Positions 47,441-60,595 of a stretch of 64,000 nucleotides of DNA are shown here, in pieces. Source of the DNA: Tribonema minus (lineage: Eukaryota > Sar > Xanthophyceae > Tribonematales > Tribonemataceae). The notes under the pieces are model-generated. The model did no database searches and was not told where the DNA came from. It saw only the letters and a program-made list of their open reading frames with translations. The first letter of the stretch is position 1. Every line of letters begins with the position of its first letter. The stretch lies in the NCBI GenBank assembly GCA_017506865.1, contig JAFCMP010000468.1:558001-622000 (forward strand), given 5' to 3'. The position numbers were made by a program, and so were the translations under genes.

Positions 47441-50400
47441 CGCTGTTCGCCGGCAACTGGAAGCTGAACCCACTGTCGCCCGCGGCGGCGACGTCACTGG
47501 CGGCGGTCGTCGGGTGAGCTCGAGCATATTCTGAATAGGCCGCAGCGGCGTGTGTCGCCTCGAGAGAACTTTTTCATTTCCAGGCCTACGCAGGTCGCCC
47601 TGGCAGAATTTGTTGTTTCTAGGTCTATGGCTCTGAGGCCGGAGCTTTTGAAATCAAGATGCGAGTGCTGCCGTCTTGTGTATGGTATTACGTGCTCATA
47701 CTTGAAGTTTCCCCGCAGCCTTTGAAGCTCGTGTGGTGACGGATCCGCAGCGTGTGAGAGTAGGCCAAATCTGGTCGACGTCGCTCGTGAGTGCATGCCG
47801 CATAGCTGCAGCGCTCAGCCAACCCCTCCTGACTCATGGCAAGCCATTCTGCCTCTCGTGACGCGCTGACTGCGCAGCGCGGACTACGCCGCGGCCGTGA
47901 GGGACGGCGCGGCGGTGGGCGGCGGCGGCGACGGCTGGTCGTCCGTGGAGGTGGCGGTGTTCCCGCCGGCGGTGTTCCTGTGGGGCGTGCTGCAGGCGCT
48001 GGAGGGGTCGGGGGTGGCGGTCGGCGCGCAGGTGGGAGGGGGGACGGCTGCGCTTGTACTTGTCATTGATTCTCGCTGAGGGCGCGAAGGAGCCCAGATG
48101 GTGGATGTCCATGGCCTGACAACCAGAATCTACATGCGTCTTTGTGAACACCTTGTCTCTTGTACTTCAAGTTGAAGTACATTGTGCGCGTCGTACGTCT
48201 ACATCGACTGATTGTGATGCGGCACTGCGTGTGTGCTCGGCCTCTCAGGGCGCAGTTCAGAGTAGGTTGCTGCGAAGGGTGTACATTCTAGGGACACTCG
48301 CGACGCGCGGCGTCTCTTGGGGCCTTCACGAGTACAGAGTCCATGTACACTTAGACTGTACCTCAAAGTCACTTTGCCACGCATTGCTGCAAATGGATGT
48401 GTCAACAGAGCTCAATGCAATGCCTGTGTATCAGCACGTATATGTGCTGGATCAGGAAGCATGAAGACTGCTTGCCTTGAGGGAATATCAGCGCTATGGC
48501 AAACGTTACAGTTCTCGACTCCAACAAGTGAGGTTCCGCAGGTCCTACCTGTAAAAACTTCAAATTGGTGTCTTGGTTTCATGAAAAACACGTTGGAGCA
48601 ACAGTGCTTCTACTGAGTATTTTGATAGCCTGCGCTCACTACAACCTCACTCTGTTGGCAAGGGCAGCTTTCATTTGAGATTGCTGCCGGTGATGATGCC
48701 GTCACTGCCAGCAACTCCGTCTCACCCCGGGGCCACAAACAAAGCATCGACATGCACGGCAGGTTTGAACTGTAGTGAGGGCTGAGGCCGCTGTGTGCGT
48801 CTCACACACACCGCATGCTCCTCCGGCCAAGCGCAGGACATCTACTTTGAGGACAAGGGGGCCTTCACGGGGGCGGTGGCGGCGTCCATGGTGGCCAGCG
48901 TGGGCTGCAGTTACGCTCTGGTGGGACACAGGTGCGTCTCCACTTGAAGTACACTTGACGCACATTGAAGGCGTGTACAGTACTGTTACGTAACCGCATA
49001 CTTGAAAGTAGAGCATTTTTGACTGTATTGATTGTAGTCTCGCCGCTTTTCAAGTTGTGGTGTTTTATAAACTTTACTACATATGGTGACTATAGGTTCA
49101 CTGTTGTTTGAGTTCTGCTGTTTCACAAGAAGTCAATGCCGTTGGTGCAAACTGCAATAATTGCCGCTTTCGCTCCCGAGTTCTTCGCGTCACTCTAATT
49201 GCTCCGCCGCAGACTTATGTTCAGCGCATTTCGTCGGTGAGCACTCGCGGCGTGATGCCAGGTGACCCGCAGCCCAGGCAATTTGCCGTCGAATCTCTTG
49301 TCGTCGCTGCGGCACGAGCGTCGCGCACCCTGACCCTACCCCTGATCGACTGTATTATGATTCTGAATTTATGAACGTGCGCTGCATTCTGGCAAGCGGC
49401 GGGGGCGTGTTGTGCGCCGCGATTCCTCGTGCCAGTGACCGTTTCAGCGGGGGGTTCAACGTCGGCAGCCACTCGCTCCGCCCGATGGCGCCTTCCATCT
49501 TCAAGCGCCCACCTCAACATGCGATGCGCTGTGCGTCTCCCGGCGAGTGCCTGCATGCCATCTCAGTCCTGATCTTCAGCAAGCCTCAACTCTGCATGCG
49601 TCTGTCGTGTGCAGCGCTGCGCCTGTGTGCTGAATGCGTGGCAACTTGACGATACTCCTCAGTGAATACTCACTTCAACAAGGGACCCTCTGCACCGCTG
49701 TGGCGACTGGAGGGTCCGCCCAAAAACCCCAGACGTTAAAAAAAACTTGAGGTTTAGAACTTCTGTCATTGAAGCTCGGTGCTGTCCGTGGCAGCTCACG
49801 GCACGCCGCTTGATCTTCTGCGCGCGCAGCGAGCGGAGAGCGCTGTTCGGCGACGACGACGCGACCGTCGCCAAGAAGCTCCGGTGAGTCACTCGACACG
49901 TCTACTTGAAGTTTGTGACTGGAAGTAGTGTACTTCAAGTACTTTGGTTGTTTGAGGTCCCCGTCAGCTCCGACGTGCTGCTGCCCGCACTTTCACGATT
50001 GCAGTAATTCTTCGCGTCGGCCCTGATGCGCTGCCGCCAGTGGCTGCGCGACTGCTCGCGGCGCGCGCCCCACCTCACATGCACCCCGGTCGGCGGCGGC
50101 GGGCGTTCCGCCGCCGCCGCGTCCCGTGTTAACCCTAACCCCAACCCTAACCCTAGGGTCAACCCTGGACCCCCTGGGGTCAGGTCGATGGCCAGGGTGT
50201 GTGTCAGTCAGGACGGCGCGAGCGGGGCCACCGCGTGCGTGTGTGCACTCTGAACATACCGCAACACGCTGAGACCCGCATACCGCAACACGCACGGCGC
50301 GTTCTCTTGCACCGCAAACCTCCACGCGTACCGCAGCGCCGCGCCGCCCCTGACACCCCCCCCCCCCCCTCCCCCCCTTCCCCCCACACGCGCAGCGCCG

Positions 50401-53400
50401 CGCTGCACGGCAGGCTGCGGCCCGTCCTCTGCGTCGGCGAGACGCGCGCGCAGCGCGAGGTGGCCTCACGAGCACCATTTGCGCCTTGCAGCAGTACGCC
50501 GTGCGCACCGCAAACCTCCACGCGTACCGCAGTGCACCACACCGCCCCTGACGCCCCCCTCCCCTCCTCCCGCGCGCGTTCGCAGCGCCGCGCTGCGCGG
50601 CGGGCTGCGGCCCGTGCTCTGCGTCGGCGAGACGCGCGCGCAGCGCGAGGGCGGCCTCACGGGCGCCGTGTGCGCCGTGCAGCTTGGCGGCGCACTCGCG
50701 GGCGTGAGCGCCGCAGAGATGAGCGCTGTCGTCATTGCGTACGAGCCCGTGTGGGCGATCGGCACGGGGCTCACGGCGACGCCGGCGATGGCGCAGGTGC
50801 GCGCCGCCGCCGCCGCTGTCAAATTAGCCAACACGAGGTAAAAGTAGGTACTTGAGACCACGGGTGTGTAGGTGCGCGCCGCCGCCGCCGTCAATCCGCT
50901 AAAAAGACACATGTACTTCACGCCACGGTCATTGGTGGAAGGCACTTGCGGCGAACCACTCTCCTTGTCACCTAGATCTCTACGAACTTTTGGTTCGGTC
51001 CCATTACTGGAGTCGGTGAAGAGCAGACATCTGCCTCTGAAGCTGCGGTCAGGCGGTCACTCCCCCACGATCGGAGGCGTTCAAACAGCAGCGGTGGTGC
51101 GATGGCGTGTACGACGCGGATGGGGCGCTGTCGCGCGGGGGCGCTCGGGCGCGGCAGGGCTCAGTCGACTCGTCTCCCCCTCGCTTTTCATTTTGTAAGC
51201 AGCAGCGCTCAGCTGCATGCGGATGGCTGCTGTCGCGTTCTGATGCGGCGGTGCGCTGGCCGTGGCGCCAGCCGGCACGGCACTGCTGCCGCTGCCGTTG
51301 CAGCGCACTCAGGGGCGAGCCTGACCGGATGAGCGCTGTTGCGGTTTTGGCGAGCGTCACGCACTCGATGAGTCGTGAGTCGACTCACGAGCGCGTTCAG
51401 CACTGCTCACTGAACAGCAAAGTGTGCTCCGTGGGCAGTGCGCATGCATCAGGCTCTCACCAGCTCTTCCCCCCTCGCCCTGCCGCGCCTCCCCCCCCCC
51501 CCCCCCCCCCTTCACACACACAGGAAACGCACGCAGACATCCGGAGGTGGCTCAAGGAGCGCTACGGCGCTGCGGTCGCAGGTGCGCGGACCGCAGTAGC
51601 TGCATCATCATGTTGAAGTGCATACCATCACAACAGCATTGCATGCAGTATTGCGGTCGCCGGGCGAGGCACGACGGTCGCCGGATGCGTATGGCAAATG
51701 CCCTGGGCGCACGTGCACTTGCAATGTGCATATGACGCAGCCGCTGCGGAACGGCGTGCTTGGTACCCCCCTGGAAACTTGTACCCACTGCTGCGGGGCG
51801 TCGGCAACTCGTAACAGAGGTGCTGATGCTTGCACTGCAAAGCACCGACGGGTGCCGGCTAAACCGCGAGGGCCACCACAGCGTAAGGCTGACGAGCCCT
51901 GTGCCCCCCCTCCCCTCTCCCCCCCTCGCAGACTCGGTGCGCATCCTCTACGGCGGCTCTGTGACACCGACACAGCGGCGCATTGTCTCATCACCAGCGC
52001 ATGAAGCAGCGACTGTGATGTTGACCCCCCCCCCCCCCCCTCCCCCCCCCATAAACGCGCACCAGACTCCGTGCGCATCCTGTACGGCGGCTCCGTGACG
52101 CCCGACACGGCGGCACATAGCTTTCATAAGTCGCGCACGCGACGCCTCAGACTGGTGGCGGCAGCGACTCGCGCGCTTCCGCAGCATCAACCCACTGCAC
52201 CTCAAGATATGCCTGCACACGAGCGTTAAGAACGAGACACCCCCCCCCCCCCCGGTCCCCCCTCACAGACTCCGTGCGCATCCTGTACGGCGGCTCGGTG
52301 ACGCCCGACACGGCCGCGGACCTCATGACGTGCCCCGACGTCGACGGCTGCCTCGTGGGCGGCGCGTCGCTCGCAGCAGACGCGTTCGGCCGCATCGCCA
52401 GCGCGTCGCTGGACGGCGCGGCAACCGGCCCGCAGATCCTGTACGCGACGCTCGCGGCGCCGTGCAAGGTCAGTGTGCGGGCGCACCGAACGGACGGCGT
52501 GTCTGCGTCAGAAACGGCTGGCGCAGGTCGCGCATGCATTTTAGCGACTTTGGTGTTGCAAAGGGGGCTCTGCCGCATCGCCAGCGCGCCGCTGGACGGC
52601 GCGGTGGCGGGGGGCCCGCAGATCCTGCACGCGACACTAGCAGCGCCGTGCAAGGTCAGTTCCGTGCAAGGTCAGCCGGCACGCGCACATGTACACGAGA
52701 GCGTCCCTTTGTTTTGCGGTAGGAGGAAGGAGGGAGCGTGCCGCAGATTCTGTACGCGACGCTCGCAGCGCTGTGCAAGGTCAGTTATTGGCGGCGAGGT
52801 GTGTGTGTGTGTGTGCATGCACACGAAAGCGGTGTCTGCGGCGGGAGGAGTGAGGGAGCGCGCTGCAGTGCGTGCGCAAGCATCCCGTCCCGCACCGCCG
52901 CATGCCGCACGCAGTGGCCTTTTTGGTGTCGGGAACGTGCGCGTTGGCGCTGCTGAGACGCGTGCAGCGCTGCGTCGGCCCCGGCGTCAGCGTTGCGGCG
53001 GAGCGCCCTGCGGCACAAGCTGTTTTCCTGTGCCCCGCATCCTTAATCGTATGCAGCGCACAAGCTTTCGTGCTGCGCCGGGCGCCCTCAACCGCATTCG
53101 GCGCGCGCGCGCGTCAGCCCGCGGAGCCGCCGATGCCGCACACGACAGCGAGGTTCCTCACATGACTTGAGACTCGCACAGACACTGGAACTTGATGAAC
53201 CGCATGCTCGGCGCTCCGCCGCGTCTTCCGGCGGCGCAGGGCGCTGCGCGCGCGACGCCGGCGGCGCCTCGCGAGGTCAGGCAGCTGAGGACGCCGCAGC
53301 GAGCGGCGCCCGGTGCATCGCGCTGCGGAACGCTTGCGGCGTGCTCCGAGCGTCGTCGCCCGGGCGTGCGCGCTGACGCGGCGGGCGGGCGCGCGTGCAG

Positions 53401-56400
53401 CCGCCCGCGCAGCCGACCACGCACGCACACCGAGCACTGTGCGGCCAAGCCAGCCGCATGCTCGCATCTCTCTGCCCAACCTACATCGCGTATTCGGGTG
53501 CTGCGCGTCTCCGTGCGTCGACTGCCTCTAGACAGCGGCAGCGCCACGTCTGAGCTGCGCAAACCTTGCGCTGATCGCCGCTGTGTACTGCCCTCCCCCT
53601 GCCCCCCCCCCCCCCCTGCTCGCGGTGCGCAGAACGTCCTCGGGGAGAGCCCCGTCTGGTCGGCGCGGCGCAACGCGCTGTACTGGGTGGACATCCAGGT
53701 GAGCACTGAGCACAGGGTGGTGGCAGCGCTCCGGCGGCAGCGCGCTGCAATTTGTCACCTTGCGCGTGCATGCCGAGGCACCACATTGCGAGGAAGACTG
53801 GAATGCGTCGCTGTGCTCCCATTGCAGCATTGCAGCGCGTCGCGCGCGAATCTCACGGCACGACGGGAGACCTGAGCGCAGTGGTCCGTTTTTTGACTTT
53901 TATGGTGACGCGGACGAGGCGAGCACACGGGGTCAGATGCGGGTCCTTTTAGGCTTAAGTTTCACCATAGGTAATGTTGGTGTCAGCGGGGGGGGGTGGA
54001 GGGAAGCGCGACGCAGCTGCGCTGTGTTTGATACGCCATGCAGAAGTCCAGAGGATGCCAACAGCGGCCTACTTCCACGTGCCATCGCTGGAGATGCAGT
54101 GTGAGCAGCGCGGACGCCCATGCACGCGCCTGTTGTGTTTGATGCTGCTCCCGCCGCGCCCTTGTCACACGCACGACACTGCTTCCCCGTCCGCCCTCCG
54201 AGCCTGACCGGAGCGGCACCAACAGCCGCAGCTTGTGTGTCGATGGGCCTGCAGCTGCTGGCAGTGGCTGCTGACACGCAAACGGAGCCTGCTGCGTCCG
54301 CCAGCGGGTGTGCGTCGGCTGACGCACCGCATGCGCGCCGCAGCGTGGTGTATCAGTTGACCGGCCCGCAGCGGCTAGCAGTGACTGCTGCACACCCGAG
54401 CCCGCTGCACCGCCTGCCTGCGGCTGCGCGTCGGCTGACGCACCGCATGCATGCCCGCTGCACGTTGCCGCAGGGCCAGGAGCTCTGGGAGCTTCCCAAC
54501 GGCGCTGGCGAGGCCCGCTCGTGGCCGCTGCCGGAGGTGGCCGGCTGCTGCGCGCTCAGAGAAGGTGAGCGCTGCCGCAGAGCGACCCGCGAGCGACCCG
54601 CGAGCGCCCAATGCCACCGCCAGAAGCTGCGCGTGCTGCCGGGTACGACCCGGGTTAGAGCTGGGGTTAAGATTAGAGTTAGGGTTTGTCCCGCTCGTGA
54701 CCACTGCCGGAGGTGGCCGGCTGCTGCGCGCTCCGAGAAGGTAGGGTTAGGGCTAGGGTTAGGGTTAGCGTTAGGATTGGGGTTAGGTTTATTAATAAAA
54801 CTATACTTCCTCAGATAGGTGGTAGTAGTTTAGGATCGTCGCCAAACTACAAATATCCTAATTATTTGTCGTCAGCCCCTTATGTGTTGAAGTATGAAAG
54901 CTCAAAGCCGTGTGTGTCGCCTCCTGGCGGCATAGGGCCAGGGTCTGGAGTTGGGGTTAGGGCGAGGGCTAGGGTTTGTGGCGCGCATTGCATTGCCCGC
55001 ACGCACGCGCACACGGCGAGAGAGCACCAAAAGCAGAGAAGCGCAGTGACACGCACACGCCGCCGCCATTGCAATCGGCAGTTGGCAACGGACGGCCAAC
55101 GCGCCGGGGGGTCGCCGGACGGCCGCCGAGGCGTGCTGCCGTTGCCGCTCCGGCGCACTGCGTGACGTCCAACATACGGCCTTGCCGCGCGGGGCTTCGA
55201 GGGCAACCCCGACAAATGTTGTGACCAAGTCAAGTGTGCATGTCTGATTGTCTTTACTTCTTCAGAAGTGTATTGAACACAAACGGCTGGAGGAACGGCC
55301 CTGCCACGGGGTCTCGAGGGCAGCCTCGTCGAGCGCTGCGATCACTCCAAGCCTGCATGACTGATCATGTGTACTATTAACTGAAGTAAACACAAATGAA
55401 CGATGCGCGCGCCTCAGCTCCCTGCCGCGCCGTCTTCAATGCGCGCCGCGCCGATGACCGGGCGGCAGCGGCTCTGCTGCTACGGGCTTCGCGGGCAGCC
55501 TCGCCGAGCACGCGGCATCACGACAGTCATGCATGCGCTGATCATGCATATACATGTACCTATACATACATGGGAGTTTGAATACAACACTTATGGTGGA
55601 CAGCGCACTCACCCGCCATCATTGCCCCCCCCCCCCCCCCGACTTTGTTGCCCTGCGGCAGGCGGCGGCTTTGTGATGGGCTTTGAGGGCGGCCTCGCAG
55701 AGTTCGTCCCCGAGACACGCGCGCTGCGCAGGCTCAGCGCCTTTGAGGAGGGCCTCGCGACGCGCCCGAACGACGGTGAGTTTGTCAGGGCGCGAAAAAG
55801 CCCAGATGAATGGTATCCAAGCTGACTGTGCGGAATCTACATGTCGTTCGTCGGTTTGAGAGCGTCTCGATGACAACCACTCAAACGACGCGCCAAATGG
55901 CGCAAGTCTGTACTTCGACAATGGCGCGCGACGCAAACAACTGTCAGAAAGTGCGTGGCGCCTTCAATGAGGGCCTCGCGACGCGCCCCAACGACGGCGA
56001 GCGGCGCGACCGCATTCCCGCGATGCCTCACGATGCAAATGTCAGAAAGCGCTCTGCGCGGTGTGTGCTTCAATAGACGGCGCACGCGACGTCGTCCTCA
56101 TGCGCGTACTTCAAGAGTGTCGCTTGAAGCATGCACGTGCTTCAAGAGCGTCACGCAGGCTCAACGCCTTTGAGGAGGGCCTGGCGACGCGCCCGAATGA
56201 CGGTGAGCGCGACTGCACGTCCTCATGACGCAACTGTTGGGAGATGCTCTGCAGTGTCTACTTCGACGGGCGGCGGTGAGCGCGAGAGCGACCGCGTCAG
56301 GAGTGCCGCACTCACTTCAGGAGCATCGCACTTGCAGCACGCCGACGCGCCAGCGCGCGCGGCGACGCGGCTGGCGCGCCTGCACGGCCGCAGAGTCACT

Positions 56401-59400
56401 GCCTACTTCAAGGGCGGCGCTCGCAGCGCACGGCGCGCCCCAGCGACGGCGCGCGCGATCACACGCTCGTCGTCACCATACACGCTGCTGCGAGTAGGCC
56501 GCTGTGGATCAAGCCTAGCGTTAGGGTTAGGGTCAGAGTTAGGATCAGGCCCCAACGACGGCGAGCGCGCCTGCTTTGCAAACGGCGCGCGACCACGCGC
56601 TCCACTGCCATGTACTTTTATTATATTCCACTTGTGGCTGTGGAAATGCCATGTTGTAGGTGTGTCGCCTTGTTCTCACTCTTGGATGTAGCATGCAAAG
56701 CTTGCACGCCACACCCCGCCCCCCACATCACCCCCAACAAAGCACCCGCAAGCGACTGTCCCCCACATACTAGCAGGGATACCAAACAAAGCTACAAGAC
56801 TCTCCCCCCACAGACAGACCCGTCTTAGGGCCACCCAGCTCCACGCAGACTCCATCTCATCACCCCCAACAAAGCACCCGCAAGCGACTGTCCCCCACAT
56901 ACTAGCAGGGATACCAAACAAAGCTACAAGACTCTCCCCCCACAGACAGACCCGTCTTAGGGCCACCCAGCTCCACGCAGACTCCATCTCAAAGTTTTCA
57001 TGTACCTCTCTCCGCGCTGCTGCGCCAGCCGGACCCCGGCATGTGCGCGCGCTGGATGCGAGAGGGCGCCTGTCGTCCAGACCCTCATTGAAGCGCGTGT
57101 AGCCAGATGCAGCGGCGAAGCAGGTTTGCCCCTCAGTACGGTGTCGCTGGCGTTTCCTCTGCGTGTGTTGATGCATGCGCAGGGCGCGTGGATCGCGCCG
57201 GGTTTTTCTCAGCATAGTGTCTCTGGAGTTTCCTCTGCTCGTGTAAACCCTCACCCTAACCCGAAGATGCTGGTGCCTTTGTTGCGTATGCATGTATGTA
57301 CATATGTGCAGGGCGCGTGGACCGCGCCGGGAACCTGGTCGTCGGCAGTTACAACGCCAACCACAGGGCCAACGGGGGCGCGATTGGGGGGCTGTACAGG
57401 CTCACCCCCCCCAGGTACTACAAATGGCCCATGTGTGCAAATTTGAGGCACAGCACCTGGTGTGCATTTTGCCTGGAAACCGCAGCACAAACAGCGTTCA
57501 CGTGAACTCGCTCGGACAGAGTTCACCAACACAGCTTTGATCTGATGCTCCGGACCTGAATTTGAGCAATAATGTCGTAGGTTTAGCTCTGGCGCGTTGT
57601 TGTCGCATCAACCTTGCTTTCATTCAAGAAGCGACGCCCCGTCACCGCCGCCCGATAGCGAGCGATGCCCTGCCTCCGAGTCGCTTGCATCCTGTACCCG
57701 CGGGCGGCGGCTTCGACGGCAGCCGAGTGAGGACTCACGCCCCGCAGGCCTGCGAGCGAGTGCGCCTCGGGTCGAGCGCTGCCATACTCAACGGCCACAC
57801 CAGGGTCCTACACGCACCACAGCGCGCTCCCGCCTGCGCGTTCGCCGCCTGCCTGTCATGCAATGACATGGACTGAGATTGACTCATGTGCGTTGCTGGC
57901 GAAGCGGTACCTGCCTAGTCTACCCCTTGACTCGTCTGCGCGCAGCTGAAACACTCGAACTGTTGATGCACTCCCGCGCGCGCGCTCATTTGCCGCCGCC
58001 TATACTGAAACTACACGGAGTGAGCCGGAGATGCTTGCATTGCTGACGAAGCGGTACCTACCTGCTCCCGGCTTCATCCGCGCGCAGCTGAGTATATGGT
58101 ATTCACTGTTCCACGCCCCCCCCACCCCCTTTTCTCGCCTCCGTGCGCAGCGCTGGAGCACCCGCTGCCGGCGCCAAACTGGAGGAGATTCTGGATTACA
58201 GGTACGGCGTCCTTGCCTGACCCTGACCCCAGTTCTACCTCTGCAGTGCATCTGGGGAGGGGAGAGGGGAGAAGGGGGGGCAGATTTTTTGAAACCACGA
58301 GGAGGGGGGTAGATTTATAGGAACAAAGGGTGGGGGAGCAGGCCTGACAGGCTACTTCGAGCACGAACTCATATGCGGAGGGCTCGGGGCCAAGCAGCAG
58401 CTGGTGCATGACTTGTTGCCTGGTACAGACCAACAGGACTAGGCACACAGCTGTAGCAGAACGTCTGCGCGCATTACAGGCAGAAAGCGCTTTTGATGCA
58501 GACCTCGGTCCTGATCGAATTGACATCTGTTGCCGGTGTAGAAGCCGCGGCCACCATCGCGCTCCTGCACGCAAGCCCCTCAGCCGCTGACGGGACGCAT
58601 CGCTCCCGTTACAGCTCCGCCCTCGTCAACAGCTTCTCTTCTCGCGTGCAGCCTCGCTCCGCCGCCACTGACAGGCCGAGTCGCTTCCGAATACGCTCTG
58701 GTGCTCCATGCGCGCGCAGCTTCTTGCTCTACCACTGACAGGACGCATCGTATCTGTCCCCACTCGATGCGTGCCCGTGCACAGATTCCGCGTGAGCAAC
58801 TGCATCGCGTTCAGCGCGGACGGCGCGACCATGACGTTCTGCGACAGCCCCACGCGCCGCATCTACCAGTTCGACTACGACCCCAGCGGGCGCCTCTCCA
58901 ACCGCAGGCTCATGTACGCCGTGCCGCCCGACGTGCCGGGGGTGCCCGATGGAGGTGCGTCACCCCCCCCCCCCCCCCTCTGTTGAACTTGAGCTGAGAC
59001 AGGTGCCTGTTGTCGTGCAGGTGCATGAGCATTGTGTAACTTTGCAAGAAGGCACGGATTTCTCGTGGTGAGCACCACATTTGATCATGAGGGCGTCTTG
59101 TCGTGCTTTCAGCATGGATCGATGAACGACTTCTGGGCCGCTGCAGCATTTGCGGGCGGCGACCCCCCCCCCCCCTCAGTCAAACTTGAGCTGAGAGTAG
59201 GGCTGCTGCTCATCATCGTCAATGCAGCCGTCTGCGGCAGACACGCGCGCTGCGCGCCCTCCATGATCCAGCATGACGGCGCGTCTCCCACATGTTCGAG
59301 GTGCCGTTGTCGATGCAGCATTCGCGCTCCGCGGCGATGAGCTGTTGTACATGTGCGTGACGCAGGTGTGCGCGCCAGAGTCGCATTCACCGTGGCCCAG

Positions 59401-60539
59401 CTGCGCTGGTCCACCAGCGCCCCCTGCCCCCTGCTGCTGCTGCCGAAGACGCAATATCGCGCCTACTCCCTGAGTGCTCTGGGTGCAAACCGCTCAACCT
59501 CGCCCCCCCCCCCCGCGCGCGCAGCAATCATGGACGCGCAGGGCGGCCTCTGGGTCGCCATGTCCGGCGCGGGGCGCGTTCTGAGACTGGTCCCCAAGGA
59601 CCCCGCCTCAGACCGTTCCCCCGGCGCCGCGACGCACGAGGTCGGAGTTGAAGTGCGCGTGCCCGTCGCCAGCCCTACTTCCGCGACCATCGGTGGCGCG
59701 CGCCTCGACACGCTGTTCATCACGACGCGCGGCCCCGACGGCGGCGCGCTGTACTCCGTCAAGTTACCCGAGGGCGTGCGCGGCGTCGCCGAGCCCGAGT
59801 TTGCGGACGCGAGCGCGCCCGCGGCGGCGGCGGCGGCGCCGTCGGCGCCTGCTGCCACCTCCCGCGCCTCAGGTGCGTACCGTACGGAGACGCGTTTGCG
59901 GGCGCGCCGGCCATGCGAGTGACTGCTGTGGGTAGTGTTTGTCGATTGTGGTTGCAGACCATGACTTGCGTGTGCGTACGTGCGGTGTCTGTCTGGGGCA
60001 GCGCGCCATCGCACTGGAAAGCTACGCGCCAGCTGGGCGTGTCCGGTGCCCCCAGCATTCGGACTCGCCGGTGTGACGTCGCGTTGCGCGCGCTCGAAAT
60101 GGCGACCTCTTCATGTGCCTGTGCGCGTGCGTGTGCTCCGCAGCTCGTGTTCACTTCAGACATCCCTTCACGCGTGCGCTCACTGTGCCATGCGGCGCGG
60201 GGCCCGGGTTCGCTCTCTCTCCGAAGGACCCACTACCTCACCAGCGGTGCGCTGCTGCTGCGCTGCCTCGGCCGCCCCTTCATCCCACCGCTCCCGCGCA
60301 GGCATCAGCCTCAGCGCCGCCGCCGTCGACAACCTGAGCGCTGCTGCCGTAAACGGCGCCGCCGCCGCCGCCGCAAGCATGCGGCCGCGCGGGCCCTGGG
60401 GCGCGCTCCTGCAGGGGGGCGCGGGGAGGGGGGGCGCGGAGGCCGCCGCCGCCGCCGCGACAGTTGCAGTTGACAGGATGTTCGGCCAGCCCGTGCGCAG
60501 CGCCGACGACGTGGTGCGCGCCATGCAGGCGTCGTCCAT

Positions 60540-60595
<56 letters not shown>

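Larger units (their letters stand above)
47394..52420 (+). other. Triosephosphate isomerase domain (exons 3-9)
   Basis: The domain runs from FAGNWKLN to the LVGGASL segment and has every catalytic element: Lys of NWKLN, His of VGHSERR, Glu of AYEPVW, loop 6 (PVWAIGTG) and the phosphate-binding [17 protein letters not shown] and [10 protein letters not shown] are also typical. Length is close to a normal TPI subunit (about 250 aa). After the usual C-terminus ([11 protein letters not shown]) the frame continues into the propeller instead of stopping. Confidence 0.95.
53633..59800 (+). other. SMP-30/gluconolactonase/LRE-like beta-propeller domain (exons 10-16)
   Basis: The domain opens with [20 protein letters not shown], the family signature whose Glu binds the metal. 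GQELW and [16 protein letters not shown] follow, then [20 protein letters not shown] with the substrate-binding Arg/Asn/Asp cluster. [11 protein letters not shown] supplies the metal-binding Asn and [15 protein letters not shown] the metal-binding Asp. It closes with [16 protein letters not shown] and [10 protein letters not shown], the usual last blade. All residues needed for lactonase chemistry are present, so it is probably active. The natural substrate is not predictable. Confidence 0.93.

Noticed and set aside
56159-56202. Third copy of the exon 12 end as a real cassette exon
   Set aside because: It has AG and GT borders but is 44 nt long and would shift the frame before the conserved GRVDRAGN block.
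59463-60014. 183-codon minus-strand frame opposite exon 16
   Set aside because: It is antisense to well-conserved SMP-30 coding sequence, and GC-rich codon bias keeps the reverse frame open.
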